A stretch of 64,000 bases of DNA from Pyrenochaeta sp. MPI-SDFR-AT-0127 (lineage: Eukaryota; Ascomycota; Dothideomycetes; Pleosporales; Cucurbitariaceae). A program made the translations under genes and the position numbers. Position 1 is the stretch's first letter; each line of letters opens with the position of its first letter. Of this stretch, positions 31,929 through 44,449 are shown piece after piece. The stretch lies in assembly GCA_020747015.1 (NCBI GenBank), contig JAGTJM010000033.1, positions 186,001 to 250,000 of the forward strand. The letters are read 5' to 3'. Under the pieces are notes generated by a model, which worked only from the letters and a program-made list of their open reading frames with translations, was not told the origin of the DNA and ran no database searches.

Positions 31929-33433
31929 ATGGTCAGCCGAGGCGGACGCTCTAAAGGGTGCTCAGACTGTCGTCGACGACGAGTAAAGTGTGGTGAGTGT
32001 TTGAAACCTCGCATGTTATTGCTGTACTGTAGGCTGTGCACAGCTTAAACAAGTCGGTTGATTCATGGCCCTACTGCCTGGTACCATCTGCACCTGATTC
32101 TGGCAGCAATTAACTTCGAGCAGACGAACGATATCCGATATGCGGCCAATGCACAAAGAGAGGTCTAAATTGCCAGGGCCCCAAAGGACCAACGTGGATA
32201 AACCAAAATGAACTTTTTACAAAGAATGCCCCAGAAATTGCGGCTTCCCAAAGTCCGTTGCCGGTACAGCTCTCTTTCGTGGCATTCGAAGAAAACATCT
32301 GCTTCGCATACACTCGAAAGAATTTATTAAGGGGTGGACCGATTGATCTGGCTTGCAATATGGTCGACTCATACGAGAGAGCGGAAAAATTTACAGGAAA
32401 TCCAGGGCGCGATCTCTTACGCAAATCAATGCTTAGTCTGTCGTTGACTTTCTTTGGAGCCCAGCATCGTCAAGCCCACATCACGAGCAAAGGATATCAT
32501 AGGTACGGCGAGGTATTGCAACAATTGAACTCTCACCTTACTCAGCCCAAGCAACAGCTTACGGATGAGACGCTGCTTACTGCATTATCATGTATGTTGC
32601 TCGAGGTCTTCCGTCCGACTGGGGCAACAAATTTTCTGAAACATCAGCGAGGTATCGATGCTATCATGCAGCTAAGAGGGCCGCCCACAGACTCCGCAGG
32701 TACTAGTGCTTTAATCTTTCGGGGTTTGCGGATTTTATCGATTATTGGTGCTCTTGCGGAGTCGAGGACATCTTTATTCTCAAGAAAAGAATGGAAACAA
32801 GCTCCACCTGCAGAGACCACCGAAGCTGGGATGTTACAACACCAAATATTTGATGTTCTGGCAGACTGCACCAAGCTCATCAGCCAACGCGACGACCTCC
32901 TCGCCACAGGCGCATCACGGGAGGATTTCGAACCGCTCGTGGCTGAGACCTCCACCATACTCAGAAATCTGGAGGATATTCATCTACGTTGGGAGAGTCT
33001 CAACCGTAGCCAACTGGCCGACACCGAAATTGTGTCGAGAGTGGCAAGGGAACTTGGGGTTGCTAACCACATTTCTGCCACGGCATACATGCTTTACAAC
33101 ACCGTTTATATTTGTATTCTGCAAATCAAGGACTCATTGTGTCCCTCTTCTGACAATACCACTCTGCGAAACGCTGCTGCCTCGAAGATTGCGAGATGTT
33201 TGAAACTAAAGGCTGAGGAGGTGCGCGAGGGTGCGCTACGGTCGAGTACCATAGCTTTTGTTGCCACCAAAGTCGCATGGCAGGCTCTGGGCAAATTTGA
33301 CTCCCCGGAAGGACGAAATCTAGCATATATCGTGCAGTCCGCAATGTATGGCATCTTTCAGGAGCCTTGTACGAAGCGTGAGGCAAAAACCCTCACAGAG
33401 ACACCCGCACCAAACAAAACATTCTTCGCGTAG
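31929..33433 (+). CDS. Zn(II)2Cys6 fungal transcription factor
   Basis: Exons 31929-31992 and 32124-33433, with a 131-nt intron (GTGAGT...GCAG) that splits the zinc cluster after Cys21; 457 residues. The six zinc-binding cysteines are Cys11, 14, 21, 28, 31 and 38 with spacing C-x2-C-x6-C-x6-C-x2-C-x6-C (GCSDCRRRRVKC, then PICGQCTKRGLNC). A fungal-specific helical regulatory domain fills the rest (SLSLTFFGAQHRQ; SCMLLEVFRPTGATNFLKH). Such proteins bind CGG-type sites in the nucleus and often control nearby metabolic genes; the target here is unknown. It stands between the ankyrin pair and the CE4 deacetylase. Confidence 0.88.
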
Positions 33434-34238
33434 CCTTTGGCTGCGGTAGAAAACACCAGCCCCACAAGCGCTGTCGACGCCCCCATATGCTGCAACCATG
33501 AGGATCAATTGAGTGTTTTTAACATCGGGCAGAAGGGATCAGCACCGTTTTCGCAGTCTCTCTAAGGCTGGTAATACAAAACCATCATCTTTGTGCTTCA
33601 GGCCCTTGTTAGCCATTACACAAATCAAAGAAGCAGAGAACCCTCTCGCTGGGCTTTGGTATATCGGCTTGCGTCATGACTCCACGGCGCGTTCAAAATT
33701 GCCACGAAAATAGCACCTATTAAACGTTCATGCACACCTCATGGAACAATTTCGGTTCCATCACGCGGCTCCACATTCTGTCGCGCTAACGCTCCCCAGA
33801 TTCCTTACTTTAGCCGGCGGATACACGCATATGAAAAGTAGTCAATTTCAAGAATGACAGCCTCGGATGAAGGGCAATCGCTCAATTCATCCCATTTTAT
33901 GAAGAGAAGAAGTTGGCGAGGACGACCTGGACGGATTCCTTCCAGTCTCTCGACACCATGAAGCATAAGCGCTGTCTTTGCCGGAGCAAAAACTGGAATG
34001 TGTTCACGATGTTGCCAGACAGCAACCGAGTTCACAGTCCCACGTTTTCTTCCCGACCACGGCTAATTGCCGTTCCCAGTACCCCGGTTAAACACCATCG
34101 TCTAACATAAACTAGCCAAGACCCTCTAAGCTTCCCCGGATCTTTGCTCACTATGCGCAGTCTAGGCATTTATACTTAAGGACTCGAGGAACCTCAGCCA
34201 TATACTCGACTTGTTACAACTTCCATAATCAGTCTAAG
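33434..34238. other. Intergenic, promoter of the CE4 gene
   Basis: No supported gene; a 76-codon frame at 33805-34035 (-) has no motif I recognise. An AT-rich TTTATAC stretch lies about 65-70 bp upstream of the CE4 start. Confidence 0.5.
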
Positions 34239-35181
34239 ATGGGTCTTCGAACAATAATTGTCGCTACACTGGCCGCGGTTGCGATCGCAAAGCCGATACC
34301 TAACCCCTTGCACGTGATTAGACAGGCTGGACCGGCAGCTGGACAGGTACATCTCTTAACGACTTCGTTTGGCATATTCTGCTAGACAGTAATGCTTTCA
34401 CACTGCACACAGCTAACAGCCTTCAAGGTCATCACGAAGTGCAATGCACCCGGCCAGCTCGCTCTTGCATACGATGACGGGCCATATCAGTACACACAAA
34501 AGCTTGTCGATACTTTGACCGCTGGTGGAGCCAAAGGTACTTTCTTCGTCACCGGGACGCTATATGGTCGGTCTTCCCCTTTAGTTCGCAGTATCCAAAC
34601 ACTCCTAACAAGTGCAGGCTGCATCTACGGACAAAAGACGGCCCTGCAGAACGCCTACAAGGCCGGTCATCAAATTGCATCGCACAGCTGGAGTCATCCA
34701 CAGAACTTCGGGTCTCTGTCCACCGCCGACCTGACCACTCAGATGACGCGACTAGAGCAAGCTTTGATCAACATCATTGGCGTGAAGCCCACTTACATGC
34801 GCCCACCCTACCTCGCTACTGGCGGCAGCGTTCTTTCCACTATGAAAACGCTGGGGTACCGAGTAATCACCAATGACATTGACAGCGGTGACTGGAACAA
34901 CCAGACCCCACAGCAGAGCCAGCAGAAGTTCACCCAGGCAGGCGCAGGGGGAAATGGACATATTCCGTTGATGCACGAGACGTATGCCAGCACGGTAGAT
35001 ACGCTTACGCCCTGGTTGATCAATTGGGCAAAGAACAACAATCTGAAGCTTGTCACCGTCGGTAAGTCCGCCTCGACTCGATTCTTAGGCCGACCTGACT
35101 GACACACTCATAGCGCAGTGCCTTGGTGATACTACTAGTGCCTATAAGAATGGTACCTCAAATGGTGCTTCATCCTGCTAA
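34239..35181 (+). CDS. Secreted polysaccharide deacetylase (CE4, chitin-deacetylase-like)
   Basis: Four exons: 34239-34346, 34428-34566, 34618-35061 and 35114-35181; 252 residues. A signal peptide covers about 1-17 (GLRTIIVATLAAVAIA), followed by a short propeptide-like stretch. NodB motifs: LALAYDDGP with the catalytic-base/metal Asp52-Asp53 (the usual Phe before DD is Tyr here), IASHSWSHP with metal ligands His105 and His109, RPPYLATGG, DIDSGDWN, and the C-terminal LMHET. The enzyme removes acetyl groups from chitin or chitooligosaccharides, often to hide the wall or modify it. There is no chitin-binding module. Intron 2 (51 nt, GTCGGT donor) is open in frame, but removing it restores the family sequence LYGCIYGQKTAL. 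Confidence 0.88.
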
Positions 35182-35815
35182 GCAGGCAGACTACATGCTT
35201 AGCCATGCATTGCGGATTTAGCGAAGCAAGATTACAAATAAAATTAATGAGCACAACGAAATTACGCACAATTTCCAGTTTGACCTTGCTTTTCCTATGC
35301 CTCTTCCCTTCTCTTATCCGGTTGATCGGAAACACGCACTTTTGATTCACAATTATGAAGTCAGCTGAAAGTCGGAGGTATGACATCACCGAGTTCCGAT
35401 GGATAGTTCACAGCCTCGTTGGGGCTTGCAGCTCGGATAACCATGCAGCGGATAAGGATCGAATACGAGGTACACGGAAACTACTGCACAAGGAATCTAG
35501 ACTCCAGCCTTCTTTTGACGACCACAGGTACCGCTCTACAGACGACGCATTTACGGCTCGCGTTCTTCGCATTACTGGTCCCTTGGCATCCTACAACCGG
35601 CTCAGCTCAGCTCAATGCTTCGTTTTCGAGAGCTGACAAACATGGATTTTGCGGGGTACGGCCACAGCCATGTGCATGTATATACGAAATGAAAGGCTAT
35701 AAGAATGTCTTCTGTCTTCGACATACGTGAAATACCACTCTTAGCAACTCTACTCCGTCCCTATCAACCACACTTTTGAGGCTACCAGCCAGCCTGACAC
35801 TACCTTGATAGCAAG
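35182..35815. other. Intergenic, promoter of the MDR gene
   Basis: No gene seen. The last 120 bp contains a GGCTATAAGAA stretch that may serve as the TATA region. Confidence 0.5.
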
Positions 35816-37335
35816 ATGAAGGCCATCGTGATTTCTCAAGCCGGTGCAACACCAGAGATCCGTGACGATGTCGAAGTCCCAGAACCAGGCGAAGGCCAGA
35901 TTCTCGTCAAGACGCTGTACACAGCCGTAAATCCAGTGTACGATATACAACCATTCCTGTCACCCTCGTGAGCCCAAGACCCAGCGCGCGAGTACTAGGG
36001 GTTCATGTTCACATCAAAACCCCTTATTGTCAACCCCCCAAACTTATAATAAAATTCTGACATGTGATACCTAGTGACACAATGATGTCGGCATATGGCG
36101 CTCTCGTCTCGTCCTGGCCCTTCACGCCTGGCTGTGATGTGTCGGGCGTGGTTGTCAAAACCGGGTCCAACGCTACTTCTCCACTGGGAGGCGCATTCAA
36201 AGAGGGTGATCACGTGTTCACATGCTCAAGGTTGGGTGTAAAGGGTCACACCGCTTGGGGTGAATATGTTAGTCACCTATTCAATAAATTCTCGTTCTGT
36301 TATGCCACATATACTAAATAGACGCTATAGCTCCTCTTAGACGCACCCGTCACGATTCCAAAACCCTCCAATATCAGCCTCGCACAGGCGAGTGCGACTG
36401 GCGTGGGCATCTTCACCGCAGCCCTGGGTATCTTTGGCAAATTGGGCATCCCACTTCCCGACTCCGCTGCCCCCAGCCAACAGAGAAATGAGTGGGCTCT
36501 TGTCTTCGGCGGCGCTGGATCTGTGGGTCAATTTTCTGTGCAATTGCTTAAGATCAGCGGCTTCAAAGTCGTCACGACGTGTTCGACGAAGAGCTTTGAT
36601 GTATGTCGCATTCTATGCTTTTCCACTTACCATCAAGATCAATTACATTGTAAGAATCAACTCGATAATGTACATGTCACTAACACTTGTCATAGCTCCT
36701 TCGATCCATCGGCGCAGACGTGACGGTGGACTACAAACTCACGTCCACGGAAATCGTAGGGCAGATCCACCGCATCACGGGCGGAGAGTTAAACTACGCA
36801 TTCGACGCTGTATCCGTACGCCATCCCCCAGAAATCTTGTATTGTATTCCAGTATAAATTTTTGTATTGATGCTAAGAACAACCGGTTGTGGTATAGGTG
36901 AACAACGCCCTGTTAACGGAGCTCTACGCCGAACTAGCTCGCCCTCCACATGCAAATACAAGATTCTACACTACAACCAATGACTTTGATGCGTACGTCC
37001 TCCTTTCCCTTACCCATTTCCCCTCCCTGCAAAGCCACCACATCTGCCATACTAATCTAAATCCACCTAGTCTCCCCACATCCACACCCTCCAACCCCTT
37101 CACAGCAAACAGCATCCAACTGGGCCCAATCGGAAAGCCCGAAGCCACGGAGCTCAATGCGCAGCTCAACAGCTATATCCCCGTGCTGTACAAGTTGCTG
37201 GAGAGTGGGGCGTTGAAGACGAGCGAGTATAGTGTTGAGGGCGAAGGGTTTGAGGGGATCCTTAAGGCGTGGGATGTGCAGAAGAGTGGGGTCAAAGGGA
37301 GTGTTAAGGTTGTGGCCAAGGTGGCGGATGAGTAG
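35816..37335 (+). CDS. Medium-chain dehydrogenase/reductase (enoyl-reductase-like)
   Basis: Six exons: 35816-35937, 36075-36267, 36331-36600, 36696-36815, 36898-36992 and 37071-37335; 354 residues. The GroES-like N-terminal domain has AIVISQAGATPEIRDDVEV and the substrate-loop AVNPVDTMMSA, then FTPGCDVSGVV. The Rossmann domain carries the NADPH-binding ALVFGGAGSVGQFSVQL, followed by GADVTVDYK. The catalytic and structural zinc cysteines of classical alcohol dehydrogenases are absent, as in fungal trans-acting enoyl reductases and quinone-reductase-like MDR enzymes. No polyketide synthase lies nearby, so a role in secondary metabolism is not supported by the surroundings. Cytosolic; substrate unknown. 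Intron 5 (78 nt) is open in frame. Confidence 0.85.
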
Positions 37336-37702
37336 GGGTAGAGAGATGATCTAGAAGAGGTGTAATATCGCAAATAGGAGAGTAATTGATCGATCGAGAT
37401 GTGCGTGAGTTTGAAATTGTTTGTCGACTCAAAGGTTGTCATTGTTGATAGTATGAAGGTAGCAGAATTGAGAGCCAATATTTTATGTGAATTTGCAAAA
37501 CTATGGAGCTCTCGATATCGGTAAAGACTGGAATGGCAAAATCATGCGAAGGAAAAGGTGCCATCTCAGACACCATGTGCGGGAGCGGGCATCACACCAT
37601 GCCACTCAACCGCTAGTTGCGACAAGCATCCCAAGCAAAAGGACATGTCTTGGCGCCCAATTTTACTCAGGCCCACCAAATGACACTCGTTCCCTACCCA
37701 GA
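37336..37702. other. Convergent intergenic region
   Basis: 3' ends of the MDR gene (+) and the Ca2+ exchanger (-). Nothing else seen. Confidence 0.6.
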
Positions 37703-40083
37703 CTACATACCCACCATCCGCTTCATCATATGAACAACCTGAGCGACTGAATCTCCGTTGGCACAGCGTTGCTCATTACCACCAATAGCACTTGCATCAC
37801 AACCATCTGGGTAGAAGAAACTAGCCAGGGCAATGATGATATATGCCGCAATGAGTAAGCTTCCTTCAAGATAATTGCTCCTTCCGTCCAGCACCAAGAA
37901 GTTTACGACGAGGACAGTGACGAACAATGCCACGGTCTCGAAGATGTTGAAGTACAGCGTCATTTCCTTGTTCATAATCCAGCCAAGGATGACGATGACG
38001 GGTGTGATGAAGATGGCGATCTGGATGGAGGAACCAACGGCGATACCAATGGACAAGTCCATCTTGTTCTTCATGGCAACAGTGACGGCAGTCACGTGCT
38101 CCGCAGCATTACCGACGATGGGCAGGATGATGAGACCAATAAACGCCTGGCTGATACCGGATGACTCTACCATTGGCTCGATAGCTTCACTCATAAAGTC
38201 GGCGCAGACAGCGACGAGGCCAGTGCTGATGAGGAGCATGAAAATGGCAGCCTTGATGGACATGTCAGGGGCGTCGTCGTCCTCATCGTTCTCGTCGAGG
38301 GCCATTGCTGCTTGAGGGGAGACTGCTGGACGATTGTTGGCACCCGACTGAGACTGTTCGCGGTCCATGCGCTCTGGGAGAGACTTTGAGCGGCGAAGAG
38401 GTGCCCGGGGAGCTGCCATGCGGATGTTAGGAGCGGGACCTGTGGGAGTGGGATTTTGCGGGTTCGTGAAGACGTTGGTAGACAAGAGTGAAGGCAGGCC
38501 AGGGCGATACGGTCGACGTGAGGTAGTAGGAGTGATGTCATGCTGCTCAACCTCTTTGGCAAAGGTGACCTTGGGCTCAGGCGGTGCTGCTTCCTGTTTA
38601 ACGTCGGCCAGTTCGTGGTTACGATCACGACGATGCTTCTTCTCTCTCTTGTGGTGCTTGCGCTTCTCGCGCTTGCTGTTGGGATGTGAAGTATGCGAAG
38701 CAGCTTCAAAGTCACGGATAACCGGGGCATGCTGATCGTTATCGGCTTCATCACCGCTCATGATATCAAACGAGTGCCGACGAGAAGCTGTAGCTGTGGC
38801 ATTGGTACCACTGATTACGCTGGTGTTTCGTGTAGTGTCAAACGGACTTGTATGATGTTCGACAGACGGTGAACTTTTAGCTGAAAGCGCAATACCATCT
38901 TTGGAGCTTGCATTTGACTTGCGACGAAGTCTCTTAACCATGCGCTTCGCCTTCTTCTTCATAGTGCCGTCAGACGAATTCGATGAGCTATCGCTGTCGC
39001 TGCTGCTTGAGCTGGACGAGTCGGAGCTGGACGAATCAAAGGCACCAGCGAAGACACCAGGGTGTGACTCTTCGTCGATAATGTGCTGCGGCGTACTGGC
39101 GTAGAGGTATCGATGGCTCTTGAGCTGAAAGAGTAGATACAAGCCATAGACAAGCAGCAAAATGACACTTGTACCTCGACTGACTGAGAGCGTCTCATGA
39201 TCGGCAATGGCGTTGTCACTGAAGGCGGCATGAAAGGCTGTGGGTAGCAAAAGGCTCATGACTGCGAGGGCAAGCATGACGCCGGACATTTGCGTGACAG
39301 TGTTGTTATAAACCTTGATTGGATTAGTATTGTGAAACACGTGAGAGAGAATGCTTGGCTTACCTGTTCTTGATACTTTAAGCCACCGAGTAAAAAGGCC
39401 ATGCCGAGGATGAGGAGCAGGTTGGCCAGAATGGAGCCAAGCAGAGACGCCTGCACAACTTCAATCTGGTTGGAGGAAAGCAAGATTATGAAGAGGATGA
39501 GCTCGACAGCATTTCCGAAAGAGACGTTGAGCAATGCACCAAGTGCGTCTCCGACACGTGCAGCGACGACCTCAGTCGCGTGCGCGAGTAGACCAGCCAG
39601 AGGAATGATGGCAATGGCATTCATGGAGAAGACAATCTCGGGCTTCAAATGGGCCAGCTTAACGGCGATACCCAGGGGGACGAAGACCAGCAAAAGATTG
39701 ATCCAACTATGCGTGATTGCATTTTTTGTATGACTGAGGAATCGTAGACTTCCCGCTTTGATGCGCACAGGGGACCAAAGCGGGAGCTTCTCAGAGCCTA
39801 CGGCGGAAGACGCCTCTCCCTCAGCCGTGGTATTGACGAGGCCATTGTCGCGGTCGCGCTTGTGTGCAGCATTATCGCTGGGGTTTGACTTTTCGTTGAA
39901 AGTGCTGGTGTTACTGTTCGCGGCCGCACGCAGCGGGTCGGCGCTATTCAAGCCAGGATTGCTTGTGTGGGGGCTGTGGTGGGTTGGAAGGGCGTTCTGT
40001 GTGTCCCTTGTGCGTCCCAGGCCAAGTGCAGCGGCTGCCTTTGACTGGACACTGCGTAAAGAAGGATCGTCGGCTTCTCCCAT
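37703..40083 (-). CDS. Vacuolar Ca2+/H+ exchanger (Vcx1/CAX type)
   Basis: Two exons on the minus strand: 40083-39364 and 39313-37703, with a 50-nt intron in phase 0; 776 residues. The N-terminal cytosolic tail (about 115 residues) is followed by the first CaCA repeat, with the alpha-1 motif GNAVELILFIILLSSNQIEV, and the second repeat, with the alpha-2 motif GNAAEHVTAVTVAMKNKMDL. About eleven membrane helices are visible. Between the two halves lies a very long hydrophilic loop, Ser/Asp-rich (SSSSSDSDSS) and then Lys/Arg/His-rich (KREKRKHHKREKKHRR). The protein moves Ca2+ into the vacuole against protons and lowers cytosolic Ca2+. The loop is much longer than in yeast Vcx1 (411 residues in total) and may be regulatory. 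The start at 40083 opens with MGEADDP; upstream codons look like leader. Confidence 0.93.
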
Positions 40084-41772
40084 CGGTTGTTGTCGGTGAA
40101 ATGCGAAGAGCACAAGAGTACAAGGAGCTGTACCTTTGAAGAATGTGGCCAAGGAAGTGAGGCGGCAGTGTCGCCTTAAATGAGCTGGGCACAAGGCTTC
40201 GGCAGTGCTTGTCCGTCTTGGGGCCTGCAAAGCTGGCGAATGACGTATTCACGCGTGGACACGTTGCTCAGCCACCGTGGCGTCGAGGAGGCGTGCTCGC
40301 GACATTTGACTGGCGAAATGCAAAAGCCGAGTCTAGAAGACGGCAGAAGCAGTGGTGATTCTTTGATGAGTCGTGGATGAGTCTTGATGATGCTTGTGCA
40401 TGGCACTTTCCGCGCTTGGGCTGTTCACAGGCATGCACGTGCGCCGCGACAAAGACCTAGTGCAGCCATCACGAAGCGCTCACAGCAACAGAGTCTTAGT
40501 CTTCAGGCTAGCACGAGCGTGACCAGCTGTCGTGTTCGACTCGATGAAACCCTCGGTGCTTCAACCGGTGGCGTTGTGCTTGCTGCGCTGAAAACACCTC
40601 TGCCCTGGCTGCAGGAAGTCTCGTCTGCACGCATGGGAGTCCTTTCTCATCTACTGAGACGTGCCATGTAGACACTGGCCATTACAACCGACAGGTACAA
40701 TCAATCTGGCGTCGTCTTTATGATGAGCATGTCTTCAAGTCCTTGGTCCTTGGGCCTTGGTCCTCATACGTAGCCCATCTCCTCCTGTACTAGCTCTTGC
40801 CAAGCCTTTCACGTGCCAGATGTTCCAAAGTCTCCACACGCACGCAGGACCATCCAACAGCGCTTGGAAGCTCTGCAGACGTAAGACAGCGCAACAAACT
40901 GCACGCGACCTTCTGTGCCTCTAATGTCCCAACGCTTCTCAAGCTTGCACACCGGCAAAGTGAGCGACCTGTCTCCTCGCTTACGTCACGTGGGGTCCGG
41001 AACTAATCAAACTACCCTCTGCACGTTAGCCTGCCTGATTTGGCGCTGATTATCGCTGCAACAGGAAGGTGGCACTGGTCGGTGATCGGTGCCGCGATGC
41101 CAGACTGTCGCCCCGAGGTGCTCGCTCTATATATGGCGAAAGTCCCCCTATCCCAATACTTTGCGCTCTCGTAGCCCCCAATCGCCTCTAACGTGTAGCG
41201 GAAGACACCAAACTCCCCTGGGTACTCCGCCCGCTTCACTGGTAGCGATCCCATATCAGGGAAGAAATAAGGCAATAATCCCGTGTTCCGACTGCTCGGT
41301 GTATCACTACTGCGAGTCTAACCATGTTAGCGTCGAGGGGACGGGTGGAGAAGTTGGAGAACCTGGGGGATTAAGCTCGGCGGCGCCGGATAAATGGGAC
41401 AAAGCTTTGCGGCCAAGGTTGTGATAGGCTGCTCTGTGGTGATACGAACTCTTAGAACAACGGCGCGGTTGCCAATTATCGCAGAACTCGCCGAGCCAAC
41501 TCCAAAACGAGCTCGCATCTGTCACATTACACGCTCCGGGGGTCGGCGTAAGACCGACTTCGATAGCCCAGGGTTCTGGGATCGATGGAATATTAAGAGT
41601 AATTCACAAATCCTAGATGCCTTTAATGTCCCTCTGCAGCACACTAGGCCCCTTGCCCCTGTGCTCTTTATAAAGTGGAGGCCTTCCGGCTACTGTCCTT
41701 CTCTGCCTTTGTTTCCCTGCCATCTTCCCCTCCACCATACATTTGTTCTCTCGTCGGCCCACATCAGCAAAG
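40084..41772. other. Divergent intergenic region between the Ca2+ exchanger and the sugar transporter
   Basis: About 1.7 kb with no recognisable gene. A TATA box precedes the transporter, and a CCGGGG (possible CreA site) lies near 41535. Otherwise unremarkable. Confidence 0.5.
41669..41674 (+). promoter_or_regulatory. TATA box of the sugar transporter
   Basis: TATAAA within CTTTATAAAGTGG, 99 nt upstream of the ATG at 41773. Confidence 0.55.
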
Positions 41773-43626
41773 ATGGGTAATCCTGCCGAGATCAAATCAG
41801 AAGGCGACATTCCACACGCCGAGAAGGGCATCACCCAAGTGGAAGATGCCGCTGCCAATCTCGACGAGAATGCGAAAGCCACCCAGTACAAGGCGGCTGC
41901 CATCGAGGCAGAGAACGCCGAGCATAACATGGGTGTGCTAGACGCCGTCAAGCAATACCCCATGGCTGCTATGTGGGCGTTTATCATGTCTTGCACAATC
42001 GTCAGGCGCCCTCTTTTCCTTTACCTTCAATCTCTCTCGACGAAAGAATTGCAACTAACACAATGTTCAGATTATGGAGTCCTATTGTGTCTTCCTCATG
42101 GGCAACTTCATCGCTCTACCCGCGTTTGCGGATGACTACGGTGTGTTTAGCCCTGAGAAGAACAAGAACGTCATCGTGGCCAGTTGGCAGTCTGCCCTTC
42201 AAATGGGTGGGCCACTTGGTGCAATTATCGGTGTCTGTCTGGCTGGTCCCCTTACCAGCCGTATCGGATACCGATGGGCGACCATAACCGGCCTCATGTT
42301 CTTGAACGCCTTCATCTTTGTCTTCTACTTCGCAAAGTCGCTTCCCATCATGTTCTTGTCCCAGCTTCTCGAGGGCGTTCCGTGGGGCATCTTCATTGCC
42401 AATGCACCAGCCTACTGCAGCGAGATCACACCCATCCAGCTGCGAGCTCCTGCTACCCAGATGTTGCAAATGTTTTGGGCCATTGGTGCTATCATCGTAG
42501 GCGGCGTCACCTTTCACTATAACACGAGGAAAGATCCAAGCGCATACAGGTACTTACTCTTCCGCTTCGTAAGTAGCCGCTTTGCTAACCAAATACCCAG
42601 AATTCCTATTGCACTTCAGTGGATGTTCCCAACTCCTCTTGCTATTCTCCTCTACATTGCGCCTGAATCACCATGGTGGCTGGTTCGCAAGGGGCGCCTT
42701 GAAGAGGCAGAACATGCGGTTGGTCGCTTGGGACGCAAGTCGAGGCTGAACCTCAGCGAGGCTGTTGCCATGATGCGCCGTACCATTGACCTCGAGAAAT
42801 CCATCAAGGAGCCCAATCACCTCGAACTGTTCAAGGGCACTGATCTCTACCGTACCCTCATTGTCTGCGGTGTATACGCGGCACAGAATCTTACGGGCAA
42901 TCTCATCGCCAACCAGGCCGTGTACTTCTTCGAGCGTGAGTTGTCATTCTCGCCGTTCTGGTTGAAATTTGAATGCTAATTTGACCGCAGAGGCTGGCAT
43001 GTCGACAAATACCGCGTTCGCCATGGGTCTTATCACATCAGCTCTCCAGTGGCTCTTCGTCATGCTCTCCTGGATCCTCACCTCATACCTTGGCCGACGT
43101 ACCATCTACGTCTGGGGCTCTCTCATCAACGTAGGCTTCCTGATCGCCCTCGGTATTGCAGGCTCTTTTGGTGTCTCCAACGCCGCTTCCCTGGCGCAGG
43201 CGTCCTTGGGTCTCATTGTGTCTGTCCTGTTCACCTTGGGACCTGCGCCCGCTTCGTGGGTCATTATCGGAGAGACGTCCGCTATTCGCCTCAGGCCTCT
43301 GACAACCGGTATTGGACGCGCTTCCTACTACATCGTAAACATTCCTTGCATTTTCCTTGCAAGTTACATGCTCAACCCCGAAGTAAGCTCCCTCTTCTTC
43401 TGAATTTTGTGGTAGACTAGTCACTAACAACGTGCAGGAAGCAAATCTTGGTGGCAAGTGCGGCTACGTCTGGGCTGGTACTGGCTTCGTCTGCTTCATC
43501 TTGGCATACTTCTACCTACCTGAGATGAAGAACCGATCCTACCGCGAGATTGACATCCTGTTCAAGCGCAAAGTCCCAGCTCGCCAATGGACCAAGACTG
43601 TCGTCGATGTCGAAGACGACGAGTAG
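41773..43626 (+). CDS. MFS sugar transporter, maltose/alpha-glucoside permease type
   Basis: Five exons: 41773-42000, 42071-42549, 42601-42935, 42991-43382 and 43438-43626; 540 residues with twelve predicted membrane helices. Signatures: the first helix with IMESYCVFLMGNFIALPAF, LTSRIGYRWA (loop 2-3 motif), the sugar-porter PESPWWLVRKGRLEEAE between the halves, YLGRRTIYVWG in the second half and LPEMKNRSYREIDILF at the C-terminus. The order and helix-1 sequence match fungal maltose/alpha-glucoside transporters (MAL11/MAL31-like). It sits in the plasma membrane and imports sugar with protons. The substrate is inferred from family only. Intron 1 has an unusual GTCAGG donor. Intron 2 (51 nt) is open in frame. 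Confidence 0.9.
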
Positions 43627-44449
43627 ATGGAAAAACGAGGCTAAGAAGGCTGAAAGCACTGATGTAAACCGAAGTAATAGCATCAGTGGCGTGCACGATA
43701 TCGTTTGTAGGTTGGCAGAAACAGGTAGTCGGTGGGAGGTTGATCCATGCTTTGTACATCTTTTGTGACAAGTAGAGTACCGCAAATGAATCTTCATAAC
43801 CTGTCCGAGCTGTATGATGAATGTTGCAGAACTTCTTTTTTGTTAACGCCCATGTCTCAGAGAGTCTTTCGACAACAAGGATCACCAGCATGACACCCGA
43901 CTGCCTGGATATCGGCATGGACTATCAACCTGCTGGAACACATCCTCACGAAAAACGGGTTCCTGGGTTGCTTGCATCCCAGGTTCTTTCTCGACGTGAT
44001 AGAAAACGATCTACATGTCCCTTCCTCCAGCCCTCTGTGAGACACATAGGCCAAGGGTAATTCCAACATTTCGAAATGCCACGCCTGCTCGGTATGCGTG
44101 CTGTCACAAGGACAAAAAAGGGTCAGGGTGAGGGGGGCAAATCAGTATCATTGGCCCCCACTCTACACATGCCCCAGTATACAATCTGTAAGATTCGAGA
44201 CTCGGAGAGTTCCCAGGATAACCGTTGTCCAATGCAGATCTTACAAGCGAGCCGTTGTATATTCCAGACTTTATGTCCAATCGAATCCCTCCAACCTTGC
44301 TCTACTTCATCCACCAATCAGGAAAGAGACACACACCTCGCTTGAAGGAATCGATTTAACGGCTTCGGGTCCTGCCGTCACCGCCTTTTCTTTTGGCCTT
44401 CCTTGGAGTTCTGCCACAAACATCGCTCGTGAGGATTCCTCATGCTGGA
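43627..44449. other. Convergent intergenic region
   Basis: 3' sequence of the transporter (+) and the phosphodiesterase (-). Short frames only, no domain recognised. Confidence 0.55.

Noticed and set aside
33805..34035. 76-codon minus-strand frame in the CE4 promoter region
   Set aside because: No motif or splice partner; the length is within chance expectation.
31929..37335. Possible secondary-metabolite cluster (Zn2Cys6 factor plus MDR reductase)
   Set aside because: No polyketide synthase, NRPS, terpene cyclase or P450 lies nearby, and a housekeeping exchanger and a CE4 gene are intermixed.
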